A DNA stretch of 8,641 nt from CAZOHN01 sp964579325 (GCA_964579325.1 CAZOHN010000153.1:1-8641); one strand, 5' to 3'. Counted from the first letter of the stretch, positions 1 to 7,213 are shown. Translations and numbers: made by a program. The notes: generated by a model from the sequence alone, not told the origin.

Positions 1-368
1 CGGGAGCGGCGGCGGGGCTCCTGCTCGCGCGCTACAACGCAGACGGCAGCCCGGACCGCGGGTTCGGAGCGGGGGGGCGCGTCGATGCAACGGTGGGGGG
101 TACCGGCCGCGCAGTGGCGCTCCAGCCGGACGGCAGCCTGGTGACCGTCGGTACCACGGCGTCGTTCGACTTCCTGATCGCACGCTTCGACGCCGCCGGC
201 CGGCTCGACCCGGGCTTCGGAGAGGCTGGCGTGATCAGCGTCGACTTCTTCGGTGGGGCGGACGTTGCGGAGTCGGTCGCCGTTCAGCCGGATGGAAAGA
301 TCGTGGCGGCAGGCTCGGCGCGGAACGGCACCGCGGCGGGGCTCGGGATCATCCGGGTTCTACCGTAG
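1..368 (+). CDS. Delta-60 repeat protein, C-terminal part (5' end outside window)
   Basis: The frame is open from base 3 of the window to the TAG at 366-368, giving about 121 residues with no start seen, so the gene begins upstream. The protein shows two rounds of the delta-60 repeat (TIGR02608-like). Recognisable units are LLLARYNADGSPDRGFG, VALQPDGSLVTVG, FLIARFDAAGRLDPGFG and VAVQPDGKIVAAG, about 55-60 residues apart. Such repeats are expected to fold as beta-propeller-like blades in secreted or surface proteins. The ligand is unknown and nothing here indicates one. The protein ends in IIRVLP straight after the last blade, with no C-terminal sorting domain. A minus-strand relic frame ends at 360, so the two overlap tail to tail. 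The family call is firm; any function is open. Confidence 0.85.
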   Translation, partial: GAAAGLLLARYNADGSPDRGFGAGGRVDATVGGTGRAVALQPDGSLVTVGTTASFDFLIARFDAAGRLDPGFGEAGVISVDFFGGADVAESVAVQPDGKIVAAGSARNGTAAGLGIIRVLP

Positions 369-473
369 CGGGGAGCCCGCACCCGCGCACCCCGAAGGCA
401 TCGGGGGCGGGCCGGCGGGCGCGTCCGTCCCCTCGATCTCCCTCTTCAGCCACTCCCGGGCCAGGAGCCGGTC
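360..473 (-). pseudogene. Relic of the C-terminal tail of an ECF sigma factor
   Basis: On the minus strand the frame reads GDRLLAREWLKREIEG (codons 471-473 down to 429-431), then a Pro/Gly/Ala-rich tail to a stop at 360-362. This matches the end of the intact sigma factor at 7314-7880, RDWLIARAWLQKEIED: 9 of 16 residues are the same, and 33 of 45 bases by my count. It would be the end of the region-4 recognition helix. The rest of region 4 and all of region 2 are missing. Directly upstream in the reading direction is IS91 transposase relic DNA, so the tail appears joined to it by deletion or insertion. The match is short, so chance or convergent Arg/Glu/Trp-rich sequence is not excluded. Confidence 0.45.
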
Positions 474-495
474 GCCTTGGTCCGGGGCGCCAAGA

Positions 496-806
496 GCCGG
501 CAAGGCGCTGGAGCAGCTCGAGGGGTGTGAGGCGAAGCTCCTGGCGACTACGCACATCGGGTTCGGGCGGGCTGAGAGAACTCCCGGACTATACGGGAAG
601 GAGATGGCTCCGAGCTGCGCGTCGCGAAGTTGGACCGGAGCACCCGGACTCGCCTCACGCAGCGCAGGCCGCATCGCCAGCAAGAAGATGGCAAGCACGG
701 CCCTCGCCCCCTCGGGCGTCTGATCTTCGCCGAGCACGCTTTCCAGGTACTGCTGGGACACCGGGTAGAGGGGCGTCTTCGTAGGGCGGTGGCGGCAATA
801 GGCCGA
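496..806 (-). mobile_element. Decayed IS91-family transposase (left copy, internally deleted)
   Basis: On the minus strand this region shows pieces of an IS91-type HUH transposase in the right order but far too close together. They are: an N-terminal piece, YCRHRPTKTPLYPV then QQYLESVL (about 740-800); a middle piece, QTPEGARAVLAIF to REASPGAPV (633-722); then AQLGAISFP, and in a shifted frame SGSSLSPP, which resembles the family's GAVSF..RFGSSLNPHPHFH stretch; and finally, in another frame, LRLTPLELLQRLA (499-537), which resembles the family's C-terminal LVLTPLELLERLA segment. The zinc-binding region and the catalytic part between them are missing. About 300 bp remain of a gene normally over 1 kb, so it cannot be active. 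The family call rests on remembered family motifs, not on a search. The frame-free overlap with the right copy at 8030-8201 supports it. Confidence 0.65.
633..722 (-). repeat. 90-bp repeat shared with 8069-8158 in inverted orientation
   Basis: The reverse complement of this segment aligns without gaps to 8069-8158. By hand count 69 of 90 bases match, including a perfect 24-base block (633-656 against 8135-8158). As protein, 21 of 30 residues agree, and most of the replacements are conservative or silent. This indicates two anciently diverged copies of the same transposase segment and not a recent duplication. Confidence 0.85.
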
Positions 807-998
807 CACCTGTCGGTCACCTGGCACAAGTGATACGCGGCAGCGCGGCTTGATGCGTCGCATATCAACGGACGAGGACGAACACAGAAGGCGCTTCGCG
901 AACACAGATGCCGGGGCTGCACACCTGGTCGCACCCGAAGCCAAACACTTTTGCGAGAGGCCGGGCAACTGGTTCTTTACAAGCAAGGGAGAAGGGGC

Positions 999-1394
999 AT
1001 GCTTCGCGTCAAAACAAGGCTAGCCGTTTCCAGAGTAGATGGCATTGGTCTATTTGCCGATGAGCACATCAGCAAAGGGACTACAACGTGGAAGTATGAC
1101 CGCCAACTCGATAGCTCGTGGTCACTGGATTTGCTTGAACAGCTGCCGCCGTTTCTTCAAGAGCAGTTGATGAAGTATCTGTTCTGGGATGATGCTCAGA
1201 GTACCTACGTGCTTTGCTCGGACGACCAAAGGTTCATAAATCACTCCAGCCGCCCCAACATCTTGTCATCGCCCTACGAAGACATAGCCTTGGAAGACAT
1301 ACCGGAAGGAAGCGAGCTTACGTGCGACTACCGGGGCTTCGAGCCCGAGTGGTTCGAGCGCAGGAGCGTTGACGCCAGTACATTCAAGTCCTAG
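999..1394 (+). CDS. Small SET-domain protein (putative protein-lysine methyltransferase)
   Basis: This 131-residue protein is almost entirely a SET domain, the fold that transfers methyl from S-adenosylmethionine to protein lysines. Visible motifs are VDGIGLFADEHISKGT (residues 13-28, the G.GLFA..I.KG entry strand), RFINHSSRPN (78-87, the canonical RFINHSCxPN with Cys replaced by Ser) and EGSELTCDY (103-111, with the catalytic Tyr111). There are no pre-SET or post-SET cysteine clusters, as in other stand-alone bacterial SET proteins. The ATG at 999 is chosen because the purine-rich AGGGAGAAGGGG sits just upstream; a TTG at 951 in the same frame would add 16 residues without a ribosome site. 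The codons are less GC-rich than in the kinase or aminotransferase, which suggests transfer. The stop lies directly against the assembly gap, so the downstream partner is hidden. The domain call is firm; the substrate is unknown and could be a self or host protein. Confidence 0.85.
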   Translation: MLRVKTRLAVSRVDGIGLFADEHISKGTTTWKYDRQLDSSWSLDLLEQLPPFLQEQLMKYLFWDDAQSTYVLCSDDQRFINHSSRPNILSSPYEDIALEDIPEGSELTCDYRGFEPEWFERRSVDASTFKS

Positions 1395-1494
1395 NNNNNN
1401 NNNNNNNNNNNNNNNNNNNNNNNNNNNNNNNNNNNNNNNNNNNNNNNNNNNNNNNNNNNNNNNNNNNNNNNNNNNNNNNNNNNNNNNNNNNNNN
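1395..1494. other. Assembly gap (exactly 100 N)
   Basis: A run of exactly 100 N is the usual placeholder for a scaffold gap of unknown length. The true distance between the SET gene and the sequence at 1495 is therefore unknown, and the join itself depends on linking reads. Any gene between them is lost, and synteny across this point should be treated with caution. Confidence 0.95.
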
Positions 1495-1560
1495 GTGTAG
1501 TGGCGCAGAAGTCCCGCGGCATTCGGAGGGCACCGCATCCACTCCAGCATCGTTGCTCAC
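1495..1560 (-). CDS. Possible N-terminal fragment of an unknown gene, cut by the gap
   Basis: On the minus strand a GTG at 1558-1560 opens a frame of 22 codons (VSNDAGVDAVPSECRGTSAP...) that runs into the N block. GGAAG lies four bases upstream of the GTG. The start is 27 bp past the stop of the membrane protein on the same strand, which is normal operon spacing. I do not recognise the peptide. A second reading frame from the ATG at 1548-1550 (MLEWMRCPPNAAGLLRHY) is also open but has no ribosome site. With so little sequence this may not be a gene at all. Confidence 0.2.
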
Positions 1561-1587
1561 TGGACTTCCGCTACACCACGCTAGATG

Positions 1588-2670
1588 TCAGGAGTAGGCA
1601 TGTAGCAGAACTAGAGCTAGCATCGCTTGCGCAATCAATAGCCGTACCACCTTTCCCGTGTGAAACACGGTGTTTGGCAACTTCGCAGTTGTCACCCTGA
1701 GACCAAAGAACCATACGCGACGCACTCCTCCAACCTCAAGGCGAGTCCGGAGTCCCGCCAGCATGCAAGACAACAAAAAGACAACAATCGCATGTGAGCC
1801 AATTATGAGCTTCGTGAGGGTGGGGTCAATGAAGCTCAGCGCCCCATATTCGAATAGGTATACAAGCATGCCAAGGACTTCGACAAGTAAGATCGCGCCC
1901 GCAAACTTCCTGATCCGCCCTCCATTTCTTTGGAAGTCCTTCCGAAACTTCCCCCTGAGCCATAGCCGACCCGCTGAAGCAAACCCAATCCAGTACCACA
2001 CCTGTAGCGACAACATTCGCTCGAGCGATGTGTCAGCATCGCGCAGAAGCCCTGAAATGAGCAAGGTATAACATACGATGCAGGCCAGCATCAAGCATAT
2101 GTCTCGATACCTGGTGTTGCTTTTCGCTGCCTTGTCTACATCAAAGACCTCAAACGCCACCAAAGAAGCGACGCAAAGGAGTGTCACTATGCCAAAGGTA
2201 TAGGTTGTATTGGCATCGGCTAAACCCCCAATCTCGATTGAGTCGGGCGTGATGTTCTGTACAAGAGCAATACTCAAGTAGATGAATACGGGAGAGGCGG
2301 AGAGCCACAGGGCGATTGAAGTCTCGTTGGCTTGACTTCCGGATTGCGGGATAAAGAGCTTGAAGTAGTACTTCATCACTTGTATACTAAGACAACCTGA
2401 CGCAAGCATCGCCAGCCCTGAGTGATCGACAGTGGCCAGCAGTTGTTCCAGTGCGCTTCCCGTACTAGTGTAGCCGGAGAGAAGGAGAATCGTCCAGAGC
2501 AGCGAACAGGCCAGAATGCCAAACGATGCGCCAAGAACAGAGGAAATGAACCAGGCTTGCTCCGGTCTGTTGCGATAGACATCGCCCATCATTATCCGAT
2601 CGAACGATATCATGATCGCGAGCGCCACAGTACTCAACAGGGCACTGGAGACTCCAACAGCTGCAGTCAT
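1588..2670 (-). CDS. Ten-helix membrane protein, DMT/EamA-like
   Basis: This is a 360-residue protein with about ten hydrophobic segments, near residues 5-22, 41-66, 84-104, 120-140, 157-176, 191-210, 222-240, 258-278, 288-311 and 340-358. The spacing looks like two five-helix halves. In each half a stretch resembling the helix 3-4 region of drug/metabolite transporters can be picked out: KYYFKLFIP then SIALWLSASPVFIYLSIAL in the first, and YLFEYGALSFIDPTLTKLI with SHAIVVFLLSCMLAGL in the second. On this basis it is an inner-membrane permease or exporter of the DMT superfamily. The substrate cannot be told, and no closer family is recognised. The ATG at 2670 has AGGAG ten bases upstream. The gene belongs to the lower-GC patch. 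It points toward the gap and the SET gene, so any third gene downstream of it is hidden. Confidence 0.6.
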   Translation of the reverse strand: MTAAVGVSSALLSTVALAIMISFDRIMMGDVYRNRPEQAWFISSVLGASFGILACSLLWTILLLSGYTSTGSALEQLLATVDHSGLAMLASGCLSIQVMKYYFKLFIPQSGSQANETSIALWLSASPVFIYLSIALVQNITPDSIEIGGLADANTTYTFGIVTLLCVASLVAFEVFDVDKAAKSNTRYRDICLMLACIVCYTLLISGLLRDADTSLERMLSLQVWYWIGFASAGRLWLRGKFRKDFQRNGGRIRKFAGAILLVEVLGMLVYLFEYGALSFIDPTLTKLIIGSHAIVVFLLSCMLAGLRTRLEVGGVRRVWFFGLRVTTAKLPNTVFHTGKVVRLLIAQAMLALVLLHAYS

Positions 2671-2963
2671 CTCGCCGATGCTCCTGGCCCGGATCTATGA
2701 GGTACTTCCTCTTCTATGCCCAGCCCGGGCACCGCGCGAAGTGTGGTCCCGTGAGATGAGGATCATTTCATTCATCACGCCTCGCTTCTCGAAACGGATA
2801 CACCGGTCATTCTACGAGCGGGTGCGGTCCCGGCGACCCCGGGGAACAGCGACGGTGAGCGGGGGGGGCGATACCGGCGAAGCACGATGGGGTGAGCGGA
2901 GACCGGCGGGATATTTGCGCGGCGCTCCCATTCCTTCTGCCCCCGGACCCGTGGCGCACCGAG
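2671..2963. other. Intergenic stretch at the edge of the low-GC patch
   Basis: These 293 bases hold no convincing gene. The left half (to about 2815) shares the lower GC of the membrane-protein gene and should contain its promoter. The right half is very GC-rich, with a run of eight G at about 2861-2868 and an imperfect direct repeat (GGTGAGCGG at 2854 and 2891, each followed by ACCGGCG). The composition changes within the interval, near 2815-2820, and this may be the right border of the inserted patch. A 20-codon frame at 2697-2759 (+) is open but has no ribosome site. Confidence 0.5.
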
Positions 2964-4349
2964 TCACGCCGCCCCATAACTGCCAACGACTTCGAGTAGA
3001 CGGTGGATGTCCCTGGTCAGAGAGGGAATGCCAAGGGATGCGCGAAGCGCGCCAACCGGTCTCTCGAGGCAGGAAGCCAGCCGCTCCGGAGAGAACGCCG
3101 CTCCCAGCTCGCGCCGGCACCGGTCGGCCGCCGCTGCCGGGATGCGGAACGCGGCCTCGGCGCATCCGGGGTTGCAGAAACATCCCCCACGAACGGAGAC
3201 GCCCGCCGCAGCCGCACGAGACACGACGCTGTCGAAGGGTACCGCCGCCCCGTCCGCCTCGAGGACGTTGAAGGCCACTGTCCCGCCTCGATGCTCTGGA
3301 CCGTCGGGTCCGTAGATCTCCACCAGAGGCCGACCACCCTGCCGTGTGAGCGCGGCCAGCCCGCCCATCAACTCGGCTGTCAGCGACTCGACCCGCGCCC
3401 TGATCCTATCCATCCCCAGACCATCGAGGAAGCGCAGCCCGTCGAGGATTGCGCCGAATCCGAGGAAGTTTGGCGTGCCGTCTTCAAAGGCGTCGGCGCC
3501 CTCTCGGAGCGAGTGCCCTGCCCCATCCACCGAGACCCAATCCACCGTTCCGCCGGCGAACCACGGCCGACGCAGGATCCGCCGGGCATCGCGGCGAACG
3601 ATCAGCGACCCCAGCCCCGTCGGGTACCCGAACATCTTGTAGAAGGAGACGGATACAAAGGACGGGCGAACCGTCGAGAGGCAGAGTTTCGAGGTCGGGA
3701 CGAACGCGGCCGCGTCGAGCAGCACCCGGTGGCCCAGCGACTCCGCCTGAGCGACCCAGCTGAGCGGGTGGCGCACGCCGGAGAAGTTGGACTGCGCGGG
3801 AAACGCGAACAGGTGGGGTCCGCTGGTGATGGCTCCGGACAGCCAGGGCGTAAGGTCCGCGACCGTCAGCGTTGGATCGAGCGGCACGTAACGGATTTCG
3901 GCGCCCGCAGCGCCCGCGAAGCAGCGAATGCCGTTGACCGAGTTGTGGTTGTCGGCGGTGAGGACGAAGCGTGACCCGGGGCCGAAGGGGAAGCTTTCCC
4001 CCACCAGGCGGAGCGCCGCGCTCGCATTGGCCGTGAAGATCACCTCGTAGAGTCGAGGATCCGCGTTGAAGAGCGCCAGAACGCCACGGCGCGCCCGTTC
4101 CATCAACCGCGTGCTTTCGGCGGATGCGGGGTTCGTGGAGTGGGGGTTGCCGAGGACGGCTCGCGCAAGCTCCGTGTGATGGGAAGCGACCAGCGACTCC
4201 GGATACAGAGCAGCGCCCGTGTAGTCGAGGTACGTGTGGTGAGTGGCGTCCAGCCTGGAGAATTCGTCGCTGCGCAGCGCGGGCCAATCGACTTCGTTCG
4301 CGGTAAGCGCTGGTTTCTCCGCGGTCGCTGTGATGGAAAGGCTATTCAT
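2964..4349 (-). CDS. PLP-dependent class V aminotransferase, cysteine desulfurase / MoCo sulfurase-like
   Basis: This 461-residue fold-type I PLP enzyme has the following landmarks: YLDYTGAALYP (40-50), NPHSTNPAS (68-76), the PLP-stacking region TADNHNSVNG with His135, the cofactor aspartate in LLDAAAFVPTS (Asp212), the Schiff-base lysine in SFYKMFGYPTGLG (Lys238), and near the end RGGCFCNPGCAE (Cys390, Cys392, Cys396). The last motif and the YLDYTGAALY start are typical of the N-terminal domain of molybdenum cofactor sulfurase (MOCOS) and related bacterial proteins. The MOSC domain of full MOCOS is absent. A role moving sulfur from cysteine is likely, though selenocysteine lyase-like or epimerase-like activity is possible. 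The start is at 4349 because GGGAGGAG lies five bases upstream. An ATG at 4538 in the same frame adds 63 low-complexity Pro/Arg-rich residues and is unlikely. It lies on the same strand as the kinase, 227 bp downstream. Confidence 0.85.
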   Translation of the reverse strand: MNSLSITATAEKPALTANEVDWPALRSDEFSRLDATHHTYLDYTGAALYPESLVASHHTELARAVLGNPHSTNPASAESTRLMERARRGVLALFNADPRLYEVIFTANASAALRLVGESFPFGPGSRFVLTADNHNSVNGIRCFAGAAGAEIRYVPLDPTLTVADLTPWLSGAITSGPHLFAFPAQSNFSGVRHPLSWVAQAESLGHRVLLDAAAFVPTSKLCLSTVRPSFVSVSFYKMFGYPTGLGSLIVRRDARRILRRPWFAGGTVDWVSVDGAGHSLREGADAFEDGTPNFLGFGAILDGLRFLDGLGMDRIRARVESLTAELMGGLAALTRQGGRPLVEIYGPDGPEHRGGTVAFNVLEADGAAVPFDSVVSRAAAAGVSVRGGCFCNPGCAEAAFRIPAAAADRCRRELGAAFSPERLASCLERPVGALRASLGIPSLTRDIHRLLEVVGSYGAA

Positions 4350-4448
4350 GTTCGCTCCTCCCGAGGGTGCCGGGACCGCGTGGTTGCAGCGTCCTTCGAC
4401 TACCACAGCGACGGAAGCGGCTCGGAACGGACATTCGGCCGGGCGGGG

Positions 4449-4536
4449 GATCGGTCGGGGCCTCGATCGGCGGGGTGTTCGATCTGCTGGATCATCAACT
4501 GGGAGATCGATAATGGGGGCATCGATCAGATGGATC
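4449..4536. promoter_or_regulatory. Cluster of seven GATC sites in the aminotransferase leader
   Basis: Between the kinase stop (4577) and the aminotransferase start (4349) lie seven GATC tetramers in 88 bp, at 4449, 4465, 4481, 4490, 4505, 4524 and 4533. They include a direct repeat of TGGATCAT (4488 and 4531) and two copies of ATCGAT (4506 and 4521). About one GATC per 256 bp would be expected at random. The position suggests a control region for the gene read leftward from 4349, sensitive either to a repressor with GATC-containing half sites or to adenine methylation. No protein partner or promoter is identified, and the role is inferred from position and density alone. Confidence 0.3.
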
Positions 4537-4576
4537 ATGGATTGGTCGAGGCGGTCTCAGCCGGGCGAAGGCCGTG

Positions 4577-7138
4577 TCAGTTGGACCCCTCCGAACCGCG
4601 CAGTCGGGCCAACAGGCGTTGGAACCGAGGCATCTCCCGCACATCCGCAAACACGGCGTTCCCGAGCACCGGCGCGTTGGTCCAGCCTGTATCCACCAAC
4701 CGCTCCAGCGTAGAAATCGCGGCGTCGGGCCGCCCCTGTAGCGCGTAGAGCTGCGCAAGCAGCTCCCTGGAATCGCGAGTCGATCCGTGTTCCGCGCCGA
4801 AATCGCCTTCGAAGATCCGCACCGCCCGCTCCTCCATCTGAACCGCTGCTGCGATCTCCCCCACATCGATCAGCGCGATCGCCAAACTGTGGAGGAGGTA
4901 GCCGGTGGCGGGGTGCTCGGGCCCTAGTGCGCGCTCGCGAATCTCGAGGCCGCGCCGGTATGCTTCGACCGCACCCGGAAGATCTCCGAGCTGGCGGAGG
5001 ACGCGGCCCAGATTGTGGTACGCGTACGACACCGACACATGGTCTGGCCCGAGAACGCGAATCTGACCGTCCATCACAGCGCGCGTGACGCTGACGGCGG
5101 AATCAATCTGCCCACCGCTCTCCAGCGCGAGGGCGTAGTCCTGCATCACGTTGAGAAGATGGGGATCATCAGGCAGGAGCGACGATTGTGCGATGGTGAG
5201 GGCTTCTCGTGCAACCGGCAACTCCAACTCCGTCTCCCCGGTCCAGTACAGGGAAAGCCAGAGGAAGCGCAGAGCGTTGGATAGACTCCTTCCGTCGATC
5301 GACGGCTGCTCGCGGTAGATCTCGACCGCCTGCTCGAGCATCGTTCGAGCGTCCTCGTACCGCCCGACCTCGATCGTCATCCGACCGAGGGCGGTGAGGG
5401 TCGAGGCGACCAGGGTGTCGCGCGACCCGTGTACCTGCTCCCGGGTCCTCAACGCCTCTCGCATGCGTGGAATGGCCTCCTGGTGCCGGCCCGCGGCGGC
5501 GAGACCACGACCGAGCTGATCCAGAGCTTCAGCGATCTCGACAGGGCTGGCGGCAGGATCGGCGCTACGCACTTCGTACGCGTCTTCCAGGAGGGAGAGA
5601 GCGACGTCGAAGTAGCCCAGGGCGCCGTAAGCCCTCCCCATCGCAAGTTTCATCTGGGACTGCAACGACGGCTGCCCGGCGAGCTCCGTATCCGCCCTCT
5701 GGACCGCCCGATCCAGAAGCTCGCGAGCAGTAACGTCCTCCCCACGCGAGGTAGCGGGGTCGTTCGCCTGGAATACGCTCAACATGAATCCCGCCAGGTC
5801 GCTGGCCCGGTCGCGCTCGACCCGCGCTTCCGCCAGCGCCGCTGCGCGCGCCTTCGACTGACCCGCGGTGACGAGGGTCGCGCCCGTCAGGGTTACCAGG
5901 ACGACGGCTGCCGCCGCAACGCCCCACCGGTTACGCCGCAAGAACTTGCGGGTCCGGTAGGCAAACGTGTCCCGGCGGGCGAGCACCGGCCGGCGCTCCA
6001 GGCACCGCTCCACATCTTCCGCGAACTGCTCTGCCGAGGCATATCGCTGTGAAGGCTCCTTGCGAAGGGCCTTCAGCACGATGTGATCGAGATCCCCACG
6101 CAACTCCTGCCGCAGCGCGATCGGGCGGGTACCTCTCCGCCCGGCGACGCGAGCGGCATCGCCATCGGCTTCGTTGGCGAGGGTCGTCAACGCGGTGCTC
6201 GGGCGCGGAGGTTCCATCTCACAGACCGCCCGGTGCCACCCGATCCCTATGGCCGCACGAAAGGGACGCGTGCCGGTCAGCAGCTCGAACAGCAGCACCC
6301 CCAGCGCGTACACATCGGTCGCGGTGGTGATCGGATCCCCGGTGAGCTGTTCGGGCGCCGCGTGCTCCGGCGTCAGGAGCAGCAACTCCTCCGTCAAAGG
6401 GGCGGTGATCCCCATCCCCTGTGGGTCAAGCAACTTCGCGATACCGAAATCGAGCAGACGCACTTCGCCGCCGCCCGAAACGAGGATGTTCGACGGCTTC
6501 AGATCGCGATGGACGATCAGGTTGGAGTGCGCGAACTGAACGGCCCGGCATACGGTGGTGAAGAGACGCAACCGGTCGGCAACTGTCAGCCCGCGCGAAT
6601 CCGCGTACTCCGTGATCGGCAGCCCATCAACGTATTGCATGACCAGGTAGGGGATGCCGCCGCTCGTGACTCCCCCATCCAGCAGCGCCGCCACGTTCGC
6701 ATGCTGGAGGCGCGCAAGGACCTGCCGCTCGACCCGGAACCTCCCCGCCATCTCGTTGGCGGGGAGGCTCGACCGAACGAACTTGATCGCGACCCGCTGT
6801 CGATAACTGTCATCGACCCGTTCCGCCCGGTAGACCTCCCCCATCCCGCCCTCGCCGATCTTCTCGATCAGCTGGTAGACGCCGATCCGCTGGCCCGCCA
6901 GGCTCTCCGCCTCGGCCAGCGTTTCAGGCCACTCATCGGATGTCGAAACGACCGTCGGTCCGCCCGCGCGACGGTGGCCGGCGAGAACCGCATCCACTTC
7001 CGCCCGCATCTCTGGGTTTCCCGCACACTCCCGGTCGAGCAGAGCGGCGCGCTCCTCCGGCGTCGACTCGAGTGCAGCGAAGAAGATCGACTGGAGGCGA
7101 TTCCACCAATCCGGGTCCATCTCGTGTGGTGGGTTCAT
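4577..7138 (-). CDS. Transmembrane Ser/Thr protein kinase with C-terminal TPR repeats
   Basis: This is an 853-residue PknB-type kinase. Counting from Met at 7138, residues 7-60 form a short helical lead (DPDWWNRLQSIFFAAL). The kinase domain covers about 88-385: glycine loop IGEGGMGEV (94-102), VAIK (Lys119), HRDLKPSN (Asp212, Asn217), DFG (Asp230) and APE (261-263). All catalytic residues are present. One membrane segment (about 405-425, WGVAAAAVVLVTLTGATLV) separates it from about 430 residues of TPR-like helical pairs, for example LAMGRAYGALGYFDVALSLL and YHNLGRVLRQLGDLPGAVEA. The C-terminus ends with the PRFQRLLARLRG block often seen in such proteins. The kinase is cytoplasmic and the TPR part should face outward. 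It is divergent from an ECF sigma gene, a pairing common in this kinase class, so the two probably act in one pathway. A frame from 7288 is open, but its first 50 residues are not family-like. ATG at 7120 (MDPDWW) is an alternative start. Confidence 0.9.
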   Translation of the reverse strand: MNPPHEMDPDWWNRLQSIFFAALESTPEERAALLDRECAGNPEMRAEVDAVLAGHRRAGGPTVVSTSDEWPETLAEAESLAGQRIGVYQLIEKIGEGGMGEVYRAERVDDSYRQRVAIKFVRSSLPANEMAGRFRVERQVLARLQHANVAALLDGGVTSGGIPYLVMQYVDGLPITEYADSRGLTVADRLRLFTTVCRAVQFAHSNLIVHRDLKPSNILVSGGGEVRLLDFGIAKLLDPQGMGITAPLTEELLLLTPEHAAPEQLTGDPITTATDVYALGVLLFELLTGTRPFRAAIGIGWHRAVCEMEPPRPSTALTTLANEADGDAARVAGRRGTRPIALRQELRGDLDHIVLKALRKEPSQRYASAEQFAEDVERCLERRPVLARRDTFAYRTRKFLRRNRWGVAAAAVVLVTLTGATLVTAGQSKARAAALAEARVERDRASDLAGFMLSVFQANDPATSRGEDVTARELLDRAVQRADTELAGQPSLQSQMKLAMGRAYGALGYFDVALSLLEDAYEVRSADPAASPVEIAEALDQLGRGLAAAGRHQEAIPRMREALRTREQVHGSRDTLVASTLTALGRMTIEVGRYEDARTMLEQAVEIYREQPSIDGRSLSNALRFLWLSLYWTGETELELPVAREALTIAQSSLLPDDPHLLNVMQDYALALESGGQIDSAVSVTRAVMDGQIRVLGPDHVSVSYAYHNLGRVLRQLGDLPGAVEAYRRGLEIRERALGPEHPATGYLLHSLAIALIDVGEIAAAVQMEERAVRIFEGDFGAEHGSTRDSRELLAQLYALQGRPDAAISTLERLVDTGWTNAPVLGNAVFADVREMPRFQRLLARLRGSEGSN

Positions 7139-7182
7139 GCTTCCGAGGCGGTGAAGGGTTGCTGACCGGTCCCATCCACTAT

Positions 7183-7213
7183 CGTATATTGGCCATATCG
7201 GGACGCTCGTCAA
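7183..7213 (-). promoter_or_regulatory. Candidate promoter of the kinase gene
   Basis: Read on the minus strand, TTGACG (7208-7213) is followed after 19 bases by TATACG (7183-7188), about 45 bases before the kinase ATG at 7138. The -35 box is five of six and the -10 box is four of six to the housekeeping consensus, with a spacer longer than the ideal 17. It lies in the only AT-rich part of the 175-bp divergent interval. Consensus rules may not hold in this phylum. Confidence 0.25.

Noticed and set aside
1495..1576. Imperfect inverted repeat GTGTAG..GAAGTC (1495-1513) with GACTTCCGCTACAC (1563-1576)
   Set aside because: The arms match only as two six-base blocks with a five-base offset. This is too weak for a hairpin or element end, and the left arm touches the gap.
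2854..2910. Two GGTGAGCGG...ACCGGCG units as a CRISPR-like or tandem array
   Set aside because: There are only two imperfect units of unequal length and no spacers of constant size.
3003..3974. Long plus-strand open frame (323 codons) across the aminotransferase
   Set aside because: It is the antisense shadow of a well-supported PLP enzyme on the minus strand. Its Arg/Pro-rich content is typical of shadow frames in GC-rich DNA.
4350..4538. 63-residue N-terminal extension of the aminotransferase from ATG 4538
   Set aside because: It is low-complexity and Pro/Arg-rich, has no ribosome site, and the ATG at 4349 has a strong GGGAGGAG five bases upstream.
6083..7165. Plus-strand open frame of 360 codons opposite the kinase domain
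   Set aside because: The minus strand encodes complete kinase motifs over the same bases; the plus frame has no recognisable domain.
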